In this document: in pieces, positions 55,623 through 64,000 of the stretch | Numbering within the stretch: position 1 is the first letter of the stretch | Layout of the letters: every line of letters begins with the position of its first letter | DNA from: Hyphomicrobium sp. | GTDB taxonomy: Bacteria > Pseudomonadota > Alphaproteobacteria > Rhizobiales > Hyphomicrobiaceae | Direction: 5' to 3' | Assembly (NCBI RefSeq): GCF_003987855.1 | Contig: NZ_RXIZ01000005.1 | Coordinates: 1 to 64,000, forward strand | DNA: 64,000 nt | The notes under the pieces: model-generated | What the model saw: only the letters and a program-made list of their open reading frames with translations | What the model was told of the DNA's origin: nothing | Databases searched by the model: none | Position numbers and translations under genes: made by a program

Positions 55623-56642
55623 ATGAGTTCGCCAGCACCTCCCGTCGACACGTGGCTGTATCCCGTAGGGTCCGGCCTTTACTGTGAGCCCGGCGATTTC
55701 TACGTCGATCCCGGCCGCAAGGTCGATCGCGCCGTCATTACGCACGGCCACAGCGATCATGCACGCTCCGGCCATGGCGCGGTGCTCGCGACCGCCGAGA
55801 CCATCGCCATCATGAAAGTCCGCTATGGCGAGGATTGCGCCGGATCTTTCCAAGCCCTCGCTTTCGGAGAAACGATCTCGATCAATGGCGTGAGCGTCCG
55901 GCTCGTGCCCGCCGGTCACATCCTGGGTTCTGCCCAGGTCGTTATCGAATGGGCCCGACGGCGAGCAGTTGTATCGGGGGACTATAAGCGCGCCGCTGAT
56001 CCGACCTGCGCACCGTTCGAAGTCGTCCCATGCGATGTCTTCATCACTGAAGCGACGTTCGGTCTTCCCGTGTTTCGCCATGAGAAGGCCGCGCATGAGG
56101 CAGAGAAGCTGCTCGCCTCACTCGCCGCCGAACCCGACCGCACCCATCTCGTTGGCGCCTACAATCTCGGCAAATGCCAACGCATGATCCGTGTCGTCCG
56201 CGATACCGGATACGACAAACCAATCTACCTTCACGGCGGCGTGATGGCCCTGACCGACCTCTATGGCAAGCTCGGCATAGATCTGGGCGAATTGCACGCC
56301 GTCTCCGAATCCGATCCGAAATCCATGCGCGGTAGCATCGTCATGTGCCCGCCGTCCGCGCTCGGTGATCGCTGGTCGCGTCGATTCGGCGATCCTGTCA
56401 CAGCCTTCGCCAGCGGCTGGATGCGCGTCCGCGGCCGTTCCCGGCAAATGGGGATCGAACTGCCGCTCGTCGTCTCCGATCACGTCGATTGGCCCGAGCT
56501 TATTCAAACGATCATCGAAACCGAAGCCGAAGAAGTTTGGGTGACGCACGGGCGTGAGGACGCCTTGGTGCATTATCTTGGATCGATCGGCAAAAAGGCG
56601 CGCGCCCTCGCGCTCGTGGGCTACGGCGAGGAGGCGGAGTAG
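55623..56642 (+). CDS. DNA ligase-associated DNA exonuclease (metallo-beta-lactamase fold)
   Basis: A 339-residue beta-lactamase/beta-CASP-like nuclease annotated in genomes as ligase-associated exonuclease. The metal motif HGHSDH is at residues 41-46; PAGHILGSAQ and SGDY follow, and DHVDW holds a late His. It precedes the ligase by 2 bp and probably acts with it in DNA-damage (cross-link/cisplatin) response. In other genomes a DEAD/DEAH helicase and a metallophosphoesterase complete the cluster; both are absent here. Confidence 0.9.
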   Translation: MSSPAPPVDTWLYPVGSGLYCEPGDFYVDPGRKVDRAVITHGHSDHARSGHGAVLATAETIAIMKVRYGEDCAGSFQALAFGETISINGVSVRLVPAGHILGSAQVVIEWARRRAVVSGDYKRAADPTCAPFEVVPCDVFITEATFGLPVFRHEKAAHEAEKLLASLAAEPDRTHLVGAYNLGKCQRMIRVVRDTGYDKPIYLHGGVMALTDLYGKLGIDLGELHAVSESDPKSMRGSIVMCPPSALGDRWSRRFGDPVTAFASGWMRVRGRSRQMGIELPLVVSDHVDWPELIQTIIETEAEEVWVTHGREDALVHYLGSIGKKARALALVGYGEEAE

Positions 56643-56644
56643 AG

Positions 56645-58414
56645 ATGCGCGCCTTCGCTCGCCTCATGGATTGTCTGGTCTACACCCAGAGCCGAAATCG
56701 AAAGGTCGCGCTGCTCGGCCACTACTTCCGTTCGGCTCCCGATCCCGATCGAGGTTGGGCACTCGCGGCGCTGACCGATGGAGTTCCAATCCGTATGCCG
56801 TTGCGTCGGATGCTGAGCGATCTCGTCTCGCGCTTCATCGATCCCGTACTCTATCGGTTATCGCGCGATTACGTCGGTGACACCGCCGAAACCGTGTCCC
56901 TCCTTTGGCCCGACGACCGTGTCATCGTTCCCGAACCTCCGGCAGAAACAAGAGTGGAGGCGGATGCCTCTAAACCACGTCAGCTGCGGCTCGCTCTCGA
57001 ACCACGCGCCGACGTCCCGGAATTGTTGGCGGCAAAAATCGGTGACAATTCCGGCGAGCTGCCCGAGCTATCCCTCGGCGCTGTCGTCGCCGCGATGGCG
57101 AACGGCACCACGGCCGAGCGGACCGAACGCCTCGGACATCTTCTCGATCAACTCGACGCCACCGGCCGCTGGGCCCTATTGAAGCTGATCGGCGGCGCGC
57201 CGCGTGTCGGCGTGTCCGCCCGTCTGGCGCGCACGGCACTCGCCGAAAGCTACAGCCGGGACGTCAGCGAGATCGAAGAAATCTGGCACGCATTGACGCC
57301 GCCATACCTCGACCTCTTCCAATGGCTGGAGGGCAACGCCGATCGTCCCGATCCCGGCGCAAAACCTGTTTTCCGGCCCGTCATGCTGGCCCATCCGGTC
57401 GAAGAGGAAGATTGGCCGCGGCTGGCTCCAGAAGATTTCATTGCCGAATGGAAGTGGGACGGTATTCGCGTGCAGATCGCCGCGCGCAGCGGTGACGTGA
57501 AAATGTTCTCGCGCCAAGGCGACGACATCTCCGCGGCATTTCCTGAAATCCGCAGTGCCTTTCAAGATCAGGATTGCGTTGCGGACGGCGAGCTTCTCGT
57601 CATGCGCGACGGCGAGATCGCCCCGTTCAACGATTTGCAGCAGCGCCTCAATCGCAAGAGCATCACCGCCAAGATGATGCAAATGTACCCGCCGCACGTT
57701 CGCCTCTACGATCTTCTGTTCGATGGCCAGGAAGATTTGCGAACTCTGCCGTTTGAAGATCGCCGCGCACGGCTGGAAGCCTGGCACGCCCAGCACCATC
57801 CGCCGCTGACCGATGTCTCGCAGCTCGTCGGCTTCAAGACGTTCGCAGAGCTCGGCGAACTCTGGTCGTCGGCGCGCGCCGAAGGCATCGAGGGCTTGAT
57901 GCTGAAACGCCGCGCAGGCCCCTATCAAGCGGGCCGCGTCAAAGGCGAATGGTTCAAGTGGAAACGCGCAGCCCTGACGCTCGACTGCGTGCTGATGTAC
58001 GCCCAGCGCGGCTCCGGCAAGCGCTCGTCCTATTATTCGGATTACACGTTCGGTGTCTGGAAGACCGACGACAATGGCGACCGCCAGCTTGTACCCGTCG
58101 GCAAGGCCTATTCCGGTTTCACCGACGAAGAACTTTTGATCTTGGACAAATGGATCAGAGGCCACACGACAGAAGCCTTTGGGCCAGTGCGCGCGGTCGA
58201 GCCGGAACTCGTCTTCGAAGTGGCCTTCGATGCCGTGCAGTCTTCGACTCGGCACAAGTCGGGCGTGGCGATGCGCTTTCCTCGCATCCACCGTATTCGG
58301 TGGGATAAGCCCGCCGCTGAAGCCGATACCATAGAGAGCGTTTTGAAGCTCATCGGCGGCGCCTCATCCGAGGCGGCTGCGGCTGCGGGCAATCCGGCTC
58401 AAACGACTGGCTGA
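56645..58414 (+). CDS. ATP-dependent DNA ligase, cisplatin-damage response type
   Basis: A 589-residue ATP-dependent DNA ligase. Motif I is KWDGIR, with Lys270 the adenylylated residue; an N-terminal domain (residues about 1-230) and a C-terminal OB-fold (about 430-560) flank it, with GLMLKRRAGPYQAGRVKGEWFKWKR as motifs IV-V. Homologues form a repair cluster with the upstream exonuclease. The gene ends with Ala-rich sequence and converges with the amidase, 37 bp apart. Confidence 0.92.
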   Translation: MRAFARLMDCLVYTQSRNRKVALLGHYFRSAPDPDRGWALAALTDGVPIRMPLRRMLSDLVSRFIDPVLYRLSRDYVGDTAETVSLLWPDDRVIVPEPPAETRVEADASKPRQLRLALEPRADVPELLAAKIGDNSGELPELSLGAVVAAMANGTTAERTERLGHLLDQLDATGRWALLKLIGGAPRVGVSARLARTALAESYSRDVSEIEEIWHALTPPYLDLFQWLEGNADRPDPGAKPVFRPVMLAHPVEEEDWPRLAPEDFIAEWKWDGIRVQIAARSGDVKMFSRQGDDISAAFPEIRSAFQDQDCVADGELLVMRDGEIAPFNDLQQRLNRKSITAKMMQMYPPHVRLYDLLFDGQEDLRTLPFEDRRARLEAWHAQHHPPLTDVSQLVGFKTFAELGELWSSARAEGIEGLMLKRRAGPYQAGRVKGEWFKWKRAALTLDCVLMYAQRGSGKRSSYYSDYTFGVWKTDDNGDRQLVPVGKAYSGFTDEELLILDKWIRGHTTEAFGPVRAVEPELVFEVAFDAVQSSTRHKSGVAMRFPRIHRIRWDKPAAEADTIESVLKLIGGASSEAAAAAGNPAQTTG

Positions 58415-58451
58415 TACGTCGCGCGGTTCGGGGACCGGGCGTAGCCCTTAC

Positions 58452-59804
58452 TCATCCTTGCCGCCCACGCTCACGCATCATCCAGGATGCGACGCGAAGC
58501 AGGCGCGCGCTATCTTCCCGCGCGCCGACAAGCTGCACACCGGCGGGCAGCGCGTTAATCGACAGCAAGGGCAGCGAGATGCACGGCATGCCCAGATACG
58601 TCCAAAGTCCATTGAACATCGGACTTCCCGTGCTTGCCAGTCCCAGAGGCGCAACGCCTTGAGCGGCGGGCGTAAGGATGACGTCATTATTCACGAAGAT
58701 CGACCGCAAATCATTGTAGAGCGCTTCACTCATGCCTCGCGCCTCATCGTAGCTCGCGGCAGAAAACGTCCGGCCCTCCGCAATGACTTCCTTGAGCTTG
58801 GCGGAAACCCGATCCGGATTGGCGTCGGCGATGGGGCCATAGTTGCGCGCAATGTCGGAGAATTGCACGATCTGCTGCAGGCGAATGATACGGTCGAACT
58901 CCGCTGGCAGCGGCGTCTCGTTGACTTCCACTTCGCCTTTGAACGTCGAGGCGAAAAGCTCGAATGCGGCACGCATGTTTTCGTCCGCCTGCGGCCAAGC
59001 CGGCGATTTGACAAATGCGATACGCGGCGGCCGCGCCATCGGCGTCGTGAGCGCAGCCACAAGGGAAGGCTTGCGCCCCGGGATCATGCCGCGATCGCTG
59101 ATATCGAAGCCGTCGATGCAATCGAGAAGGAGGGCTGTATCTTCGACCGAACGGGCATAACCGCCGATCGTGTCCAGCGGCGGAGACTGTTCCAGAACGC
59201 CGGTGCGAGACACGTAGCCGAACGTCGGCTTCACGCCCACGACGCCGCAATACGATGCCGGGCGTATGATCGACCCCGCCGTTTGCGTTCCGAGCGCCAG
59301 CGGCACCTGGAAGTCCGCAACCGCCGCAGCCGATCCCGAAGACGATCCCCCTGGCGTGCGCTCCGGATCATGCGGATTGCGCGTTTCACCCGGACCGAAG
59401 AAAGCGAATTCGGTTGTAACCGTCTTCCCGAGGATGATCGCACCGGCCGATTTCAATTGCGTCACCACGAACGCGTCGGCCGCCGGCTGCCGTCCGGCGA
59501 ACACGGGCGAACCAAGCTCCGTGGGAAAGTCCTTCGTGTCGATAATGTCCTTGACGGCGACGGGAATTCCAGCCAGCGGACCCATCTGTTCGCCGCTGGC
59601 ACGCTTTGCATCGCTGGCGCGGGCCGCTTCCAATGCGGCTTCGGAGTTGATGTGCGCCCAAGCGCGTACCGTGTTGTCGCGAAGCGCGATTCGGTTGAGG
59701 CAGGCGCCGACGAGCTGCTCCGACGTGATCTCGTTGGCGGTGAGCGCCCGCCGCGCTTCGATTGCGCTCAGTCTTTCCAGGCCGTTTCGCTCACTTGCGT
59801 TCAT
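58452..59804 (-). CDS. Amidase (amidase-signature family)
   Basis: A 450-residue amidase with the Ser-cisSer-Lys triad visible: Lys85 in PVAVKDIIDT, Ser154 in the GGSSSGSAA stretch and nucleophile Ser178 in QTAGSIIRPA. The substrate is unknown: allophanate hydrolase-like, GatA-like or a general amidase. GatA is unlikely because gatB/gatC are not adjacent and the protein is shorter. It is divergent from sgaA, with a 233-bp spacer that holds no gene. Confidence 0.9.
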   Translation of the reverse strand: MNASERNGLERLSAIEARRALTANEITSEQLVGACLNRIALRDNTVRAWAHINSEAALEAARASDAKRASGEQMGPLAGIPVAVKDIIDTKDFPTELGSPVFAGRQPAADAFVVTQLKSAGAIILGKTVTTEFAFFGPGETRNPHDPERTPGGSSSGSAAAVADFQVPLALGTQTAGSIIRPASYCGVVGVKPTFGYVSRTGVLEQSPPLDTIGGYARSVEDTALLLDCIDGFDISDRGMIPGRKPSLVAALTTPMARPPRIAFVKSPAWPQADENMRAAFELFASTFKGEVEVNETPLPAEFDRIIRLQQIVQFSDIARNYGPIADANPDRVSAKLKEVIAEGRTFSAASYDEARGMSEALYNDLRSIFVNNDVILTPAAQGVAPLGLASTGSPMFNGLWTYLGMPCISLPLLSINALPAGVQLVGAREDSARLLRVASWMMRERGRQG

Positions 59805-60037
59805 TCGCCCTCCAGCAGGCCCTCGCTTGCCTTTGTCGGACCTTTATCGCAAAGCAGGGCAGGCATAATTTGTTTGTCGGCCCAGACTAATACGGGAAAA
59901 TTTTCTTGGCGGACCACCGCCGAGACAAAAAGCGCCTGAGAGCCGGTCGAATAGAGCGTGCGGGCAATTGTATCCGGGGCGGTTCGGTACTAGGACACGC
60001 GCGGAGACGAACAATAAGAAGACCCTTGAGGACCATA

Positions 60038-61258
60038 ATGTCGAGAAAGCATCGCCGGCCGGGCCGTCACTTTTTGCAAATTCCGGGGCCGACCCCCGTG
60101 CCGGAGCGGATCCTTGCGGCCATGTCGCGCCAGATTCTCGACCACCGGGGACTTGAATTCGGCGAACTTGGGCGTCGCGTCCTCAGCGGCATCAAAGGCC
60201 TTTTCAAGACCCAAGGGCACGTCATCATCTATCCGGCGTCGGGCTCTGGCGCGTGGGAAGCGGGTCTCAGCAATACGCTTTCGCCGGGCGACAAGGTCCT
60301 GATGTGCGAGACAGGGCAGTTCGCCGTGCTTTGGGAAGCCATGGCGCGCCGGCTCGGCCTCGAGACAGACGTCGTTCCGACCGATTGGCGGATCGGCGCG
60401 GATGCAAACGCCATCGAGAAGAAGCTGCGCGCCGACACCGAAAAGAAGATCAAGGCCGTCTGCGTCGTGCACAACGAGACATCGACGGGCTGCCTGACGC
60501 GGCTCGATGAAGTTCGCAAAGCGATCGATGCGGCCGGACATCCCGCGCTACTCATGGCCGACGCGATCTCATCGCTCGCCGCTGCAGACGTGCGCCACGA
60601 CGAGTGGGGCATCGACGTGACGGTGGCGGGTTCCCAGAAGGGCATGATGCTGCCGCCGGGCCTCTCGTTCACGGCCATCAGCGCCAAGGCGATCGAAGCC
60701 ACCAAGACAGCGCAGCTGAAGAAGTCCTATTTCGCGTGGGATGACATGCTGTCGATGAACGCGACCGGTTACTTCCCCTACACTCCGGCCACTGGCTTGC
60801 TGTACGGCCTCGCTGAAGCCATCGACATGATCAACGAGGAAGGCCTCGAGAACGTCTTTGCGCGGCATCGCCGCTTGGCCGAGGCGACGCGCCGGGCCGT
60901 CCAGGCTTGGGGCTTTGAAACACAGTGTCGCGACGCGAAGTATTATTCGCCAGCCGTTACGACCGTGCAGATGCCGGAAGGTCATAACGCCGACGCCTAT
61001 CGCAAGATCGTGCTCGACAACTTCAACATGTCGCTCGGCACGGGGCTCAATAAGATCGCCGGCAAGGCTTTCCGCATTGGCCATCTCGGCGACACCAACG
61101 AACTCACCGTGCTCGGCGCGCTGACGGGCGTTGAGATGGGCTTCGAGCTTGCCGGCGTTCCCCACAAGAAGGGCGGCGTCGCTGCCGCCATGAGCTACAT
61201 CGCCGAGACCGCGAACCCGGCTCAAGCCGCCGAACAGGCGGCCGCTGCTGCCGCATAG
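60038..61258 (+). CDS. sgaA: Serine-glyoxylate aminotransferase
   Basis: SgaA moves the amino group of serine to glyoxylate, giving hydroxypyruvate and glycine, a key step of the serine cycle for C1 assimilation. The 406-residue PLP enzyme (start ATG 60038, MSRKHRRPGRHFLQIPGPTP) carries the PLP lysine Lys201 in VAGSQKGMMLPPG and a family C-terminus. Together with hprA it marks methylotrophy. An upstream extension of the frame is not coding. A bidirectional terminator follows. Confidence 0.94.
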   Translation: MSRKHRRPGRHFLQIPGPTPVPERILAAMSRQILDHRGLEFGELGRRVLSGIKGLFKTQGHVIIYPASGSGAWEAGLSNTLSPGDKVLMCETGQFAVLWEAMARRLGLETDVVPTDWRIGADANAIEKKLRADTEKKIKAVCVVHNETSTGCLTRLDEVRKAIDAAGHPALLMADAISSLAAADVRHDEWGIDVTVAGSQKGMMLPPGLSFTAISAKAIEATKTAQLKKSYFAWDDMLSMNATGYFPYTPATGLLYGLAEAIDMINEEGLENVFARHRRLAEATRRAVQAWGFETQCRDAKYYSPAVTTVQMPEGHNADAYRKIVLDNFNMSLGTGLNKIAGKAFRIGHLGDTNELTVLGALTGVEMGFELAGVPHKKGGVAAAMSYIAETANPAQAAEQAAAAAA

Positions 61259-61289
61259 GAGCGAACGCGGAGCGAGATAGCTGAAATAA

Positions 61290-61318
61290 AAAATGGCCGG
61301 GTTCTCCCCGGCCATTTT
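61290..61318. terminator. Bidirectional terminator between sgaA and hprA
   Basis: A perfect 12-bp stem (AAAATGGCCGGG at 61290-61301, CCCGGCCATTTT at 61307-61318) with a 5-nt loop. The stem ends in A/T runs on both sides, so it can terminate in both directions, as needed for two converging genes. Confidence 0.85.
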
Positions 61319-61340
61319 CGTTCGATCAAAGCCTCAAAGA

Positions 61341-62309
61341 TCAGGCGAGCTTGAACGGCATGTCCTTGCCCGCGAAGAACGCATCGATGTTGTCGAGCGC
61401 TTCGAACCCCATCTGATTGCGGGCCTCGATGGCCGCCGAGCCCAAATGCGGGAACAGAAACGTGTTCGGCAGGTCGTAATAGCCTTCGTTGATCTTTGGC
61501 TCGCCGGCAAAAACGTCGAGACCGGCATATCCCAGGCGTCCCGACTTCAGCGCCGCGATCATGTCTTCGTCATTGACGAGATCGCCGCGCGCCGTGTTCA
61601 CGACGATAGCGCCTTGCGGCAGCTTATCGATCGTCGCTTTGTTGAAGAAGCCGCGCGTCTCGGGCGTCGACGGCGCATTGATCGAGAAGAACTGCGAGAC
61701 CTTGAGCAGGCTGTCGAGATTGTCGTGATAGATCGCGTTGTACTTCGCTTCGACCTCGGGCTTCGCGCGGTAGATGTCGTAATAATGGATTTCCATGTCG
61801 AAGCCGCGCGCGCGCTGCGCCAGCGCCTGCCCGATCTTGCCGAAGCCGTAGATGCCGAGTTTCTTGTTATCGAGGCGTTGGCCGACGAGTTGCAGCGGCT
61901 GCCAGCCGGGCCAGGAGCGCGTGCGGATCATCTTTTCGCCCTCGCCCGCGCGGCGTGCCGAGCCGAGCAGCAGCAGCATCGCGATTTCTGCAGTGGCGAC
62001 CGTGACGCCGTGCGGCGCGTTGCCGACCTTGATGCCGCGTGCCTTACACGCTTCCAGATCGATGTGATCGAAGCCGATGGAGAACGTCGAGATGCACTTG
62101 ATGTTCTCAGGCACCCGATCGATGACGGCCTTGGGGCACTTCTCGTTGAGCGTCAGGAGGATCGCGTCCACCGACTTTGCCGTCTCCAGCATCTCATCGA
62201 CGGTGATCTTCGGGTTGTCCCCATGTGCGATGACATCATAGGTCTCGCGGGCGCGGGCCATGGCAGCTTCGGGCAGAGGCCACGTGATCAGGATCTTCTT
62301 CTTGGACAT
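61341..62309 (-). CDS. hprA: D-glycerate dehydrogenase / hydroxypyruvate reductase
   Basis: HprA reduces hydroxypyruvate to D-glycerate with NAD(P)H, the serine-cycle step after SgaA. The 322-residue protein starts MSKKKILITWPLPEAAMARA and matches, from memory, the H. methylovorum glycerate dehydrogenase closely in sequence and length. Dinucleotide loop GFGKIG near residue 157; catalytic Arg in NTARGDLV near 240, Glu in FAGEPKI near 270, and His in FPHLGSAA near 288. Start ATG 62309; the frame continues upstream over 200 codons but that is Arg/Gly-rich shadow. It converges with sgaA. Confidence 0.95.
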   Translation of the reverse strand: MSKKKILITWPLPEAAMARARETYDVIAHGDNPKITVDEMLETAKSVDAILLTLNEKCPKAVIDRVPENIKCISTFSIGFDHIDLEACKARGIKVGNAPHGVTVATAEIAMLLLLGSARRAGEGEKMIRTRSWPGWQPLQLVGQRLDNKKLGIYGFGKIGQALAQRARGFDMEIHYYDIYRAKPEVEAKYNAIYHDNLDSLLKVSQFFSINAPSTPETRGFFNKATIDKLPQGAIVVNTARGDLVNDEDMIAALKSGRLGYAGLDVFAGEPKINEGYYDLPNTFLFPHLGSAAIEARNQMGFEALDNIDAFFAGKDMPFKLA

Positions 62310-62376
62310 GAGGTGAGGGGTCTCCCGGAAATCGGAGTTTTTCGCCGGCACGCTTGTGCCCGACCGCACGGGCCCT

Positions 62377-62392
62377 GACAAGCCCGCTTGTC
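62377..62392. promoter_or_regulatory. Perfect 16-bp palindrome upstream of hprA
   Basis: GACAAGC-CC-GCTTGTC, perfect 7-bp arms, 68-83 bp before the hprA start. It is also 107 bp before the divergent gene at 62499. A candidate operator for a regulator of serine-cycle genes; none is assigned. Confidence 0.4.
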
Positions 62393-62498
62393 CGTTCCGC
62401 TGCACCGCAACCGGCCGTGAGACAACGCTTTTTTCACCATAGCGGTGCACACTGTCGGGCCGATTGAGAGCACCCGCCTCCGCGTCCGGAGCAATGCT

Positions 62499-62873
62499 AT
62501 GCGCACGATTTTGTTTGGTCTGGCCCTGCTCGCAGTCGCGAAGGTCTGGTACCAGGATCATACCTACCGCGCCGCCATGAGCGATGCCGTGGTCGAAGCC
62601 TATCGCGACCGCGCCGCCGAGGCCTGTCGCCGCAGCGCCGTGAAGCGCGCGCCCGGCGCCAGGGAGGTCAATCCCAACGCCTGGACCACATCCACGACGG
62701 CGGAAGCGGTGATGGGCAACCTCGATCTCAACGTCGCCATTTGGGATACGCAGAATCCGCTGTGGGATGAGCGTTTCCGCGACCCGCATATCGTTCTGAC
62801 GTCGCAGATTGGCCAGCGTTGCGCCTACGACGTGCGCAAAGGCGGAACGACGCTGCTGGCCTCGGCTCGCTGA
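62499..62873 (+). CDS. Small secreted protein of unknown function
   Basis: A 124-residue protein starting MRTILFGLALLAVAKVWYQDHTYRAAM. The N-terminal hydrophobic segment is a signal peptide or anchor. The rest has two Cys (EACRRSAVKR and QRCAYDV), a Trp-rich core WTTSTTAEAVMG and NLDLNVAIWDTQNPLWDERFRDP; I recognise it as a conserved hypothetical of Hyphomicrobiales without a named role. ATG 62499 is the best start. Divergent from hprA. Confidence 0.75.
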   Translation: MRTILFGLALLAVAKVWYQDHTYRAAMSDAVVEAYRDRAAEACRRSAVKRAPGAREVNPNAWTTSTTAEAVMGNLDLNVAIWDTQNPLWDERFRDPHIVLTSQIGQRCAYDVRKGGTTLLASAR

Positions 62874-62999
62874 GATCGACGCCGCACAGGTGCAGATACA
62901 CGCGAACTGCCTTTTAACCAACAACCCCCTGTTCATCTTTGCGGATGAAAATAGCGCGTGATTCGGCGTGTTCGCCGACTCGCAGGTGTCGTGGCCCCG

Positions 63000-64000
63000 A
63001 TGGCCCTATGCACCGTGGAAGACGCCGAGACCATGGCTGACGACAAGGCATACGCAGACGCCCCTCATCGGACAGGGTTCACAATCACTTGCGCCCGTGG
63101 CGCGGTCTTGAAGCGGGCCAAAGCCGTGTTGCTGGTTCCGCTCGTTGCCGCGTTCGCTGCTTTTCTCGTCCTGACGCTCATGCCTGAACGGTATACCGCT
63201 TCAGCGCTGATCCAAATCGGCCCGCGCCAAATGCCGGCGGCGGCCGACGATCCAGATGCGCTTCCCGCTCCCGCGACATTCGAAGCCGAACGTAAGTCCA
63301 TCGAAAAAGAAATTGCCGCCCTGCAGTCCGCCTCTCTGATGGAGCGGGTGATCGCCGAGCTCAAGCTCGACGATGATCCCGAGTTCAAGAAGCAGCCTTT
63401 GTCGGCAGTCATCTTATCGCCTTTCACGAAGACCGATTCCCAGGCGATCGCTCGGGAAGTTTTTAGATCCGGTCTCGCCGTTCAGCGCCTTCACAACTCC
63501 TCGCTCATCGCGGTTCGATATTCGTCGCCTGATGCCGCGAAAGCCCAGCAGATAGCCAACACCATCGCTTCGATCTACGTCGCCGGAGAAAACCCGGCAT
63601 TGGCCGCAAGCGACGCGACGAAACTCAGTCAATCCGAACCAACGGCGTCGGAACGAGCGTTTTCCGCCATGCTCGCGGAATATGGCTACGCGCGCACGCT
63701 GAGCCGGGCGCAAGTCATCCAGAAAGCGCAAATGCCCTCCGAGCCGGCCGGCGCGAAGAAGCTGCGTGTTACCGCGATAACAGCCATCTCTTCGCTCGCG
63801 ATCATGCTCGCCCTTGCCGTGCTTCTTGAACGCAACGCCTTGCTCCGCACGCGCAAGGTGGAAAAAACGCTCGCCTGCCCGCACATGACGACGCTGCCCG
63901 CAATGACGTCCGACGGTGATGAAGACGCGACCGCATCGGCCAGGTCAGCCCGCCTCATCGTTGCCGAACCCGCTTGCCCTTACGCCGACGCCGTCCGCGA
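63000..64000 (+). CDS. Wzz/GumC-like polysaccharide co-polymerase, 5' part
   Basis: A membrane protein of the chain-length-determinant family, truncated by the right edge after about 333 codons. A transmembrane helix (VLLVPLVAAFAAFLVLTL, about residues 43-60) is followed by PERYTASALIQIGP, the family opening; a periplasmic segment with 'EIAALQSASLMERVIAELKL' and ASIYVAGE; and a second helix ITAISSLAIMLALAVLLERN (about 257-277). A cytoplasmic region begins after that. ATG 63000 or 63033 starts it. It probably regulates exopolysaccharide length; a tyrosine-kinase domain may follow beyond the edge. Confidence 0.85.
   Translation, partial: MALCTVEDAETMADDKAYADAPHRTGFTITCARGAVLKRAKAVLLVPLVAAFAAFLVLTLMPERYTASALIQIGPRQMPAAADDPDALPAPATFEAERKSIEKEIAALQSASLMERVIAELKLDDDPEFKKQPLSAVILSPFTKTDSQAIAREVFRSGLAVQRLHNSSLIAVRYSSPDAAKAQQIANTIASIYVAGENPALAASDATKLSQSEPTASERAFSAMLAEYGYARTLSRAQVIQKAQMPSEPAGAKKLRVTAITAISSLAIMLALAVLLERNALLRTRKVEKTLACPHMTTLPAMTSDGDEDATASARSARLIVAEPACPYADAVR

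Noticed and set aside
58458-59939. Plus-strand frame of 493 codons opposite the amidase
   Set aside because: Arg/His-rich shadow; the amidase triad is intact on the minus strand.

Overview
The window is ordinary chromosomal DNA from a GC-rich alphaproteobacterium of the order Hyphomicrobiales, most likely a Hyphomicrobium or close relative. The main reason is a serine-cycle pair near the right end: serine-glyoxylate aminotransferase (sgaA) and a 322-residue D-glycerate dehydrogenase / hydroxypyruvate reductase (hprA) whose N-terminus and long internal stretches match my memory of the Hyphomicrobium methylovorum enzyme. TrcR (DUF1013), DUF4170, DUF2093, the 'cisplatin-response' DNA ligase and an Irr-type iron box in front of bacterioferritin all fit the same group. 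I see no rRNA, tRNA, CRISPR array, insertion sequence, phage or integrase. Genes are tightly packed and several pairs overlap by 4 bp.

Layout, left to right. 1-8.9 kb (minus strand): 5' part of hisS, a CelD/BioF2-like acetyltransferase, and the run glcD-glcE-glcF-cobT-cobS, in which glycolate oxidase is chained by 4-bp overlaps to two genes of cobalamin lower-ligand assembly; upstream of glcD is a small secreted Cys-rich protein. 9-11.3 kb: gshA and rsmE (minus). 11.4-18.3 kb: ubiA, DUF4170, an MsbA-type ABC exporter, waaA and lpxK (plus), interrupted by a minus-strand tyrosine phosphatase. 18.3-24.5 kb: DUF2093 and xseA (minus), purD and a patatin (plus), tadA (minus), rluB and rsmD (plus). 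24.5-27.3 kb: a FucP/GluP-type sugar transporter (minus), then the iron-storage genes bfd and bfr (plus) and a two-hairpin intergenic repeat. 27.3-40.2 kb, almost all minus: ribF, ileS, lspA, a lipoprotein, two M16 peptidases, pgi and mutL, plus a MaoC hydratase and one plus-strand lipoprotein.

40.4-53.4 kb: trcR, a SulP transporter with a small XRE regulator upstream, an acyl-CoA synthetase, an acyltransferase-3/SGNH protein, a GST, an intracellular PHB depolymerase, a zinc-ribbon protein, a DUF1236 protein behind a general-stress (EcfG-type) promoter, a CobW-family metallochaperone behind a Zur-like site, and an exported catalase-like peroxidase. 53.4-64 kb: an ArsR regulator with a two-domain SRPBCC protein, a divergent pair of DUF465 proteins, an exonuclease-DNA ligase pair, an amidase, sgaA and hprA (convergent around one bidirectional terminator), a small secreted protein, and the 5' part of a Wzz/GumC-like polysaccharide co-polymerase running off the right edge.

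Functionally the window joins C1/C2 metabolism (glycolate oxidase, sgaA, hprA, cobalamin assembly), lipid A/Kdo synthesis, polyhydroxybutyrate use, iron and zinc handling, and housekeeping genes. I found no clear novel multi-gene system. The most interesting signals are small: predicted Irr, EcfG, Zur, ArsR and XRE regulatory sites, the glycolate-cobalamin coupling, a mirror-symmetric cysteine protein, a Bfd with a basic tail, and a fused tandem SRPBCC protein. All functional calls come from reading the sequence and recalled family features; no database search was run.
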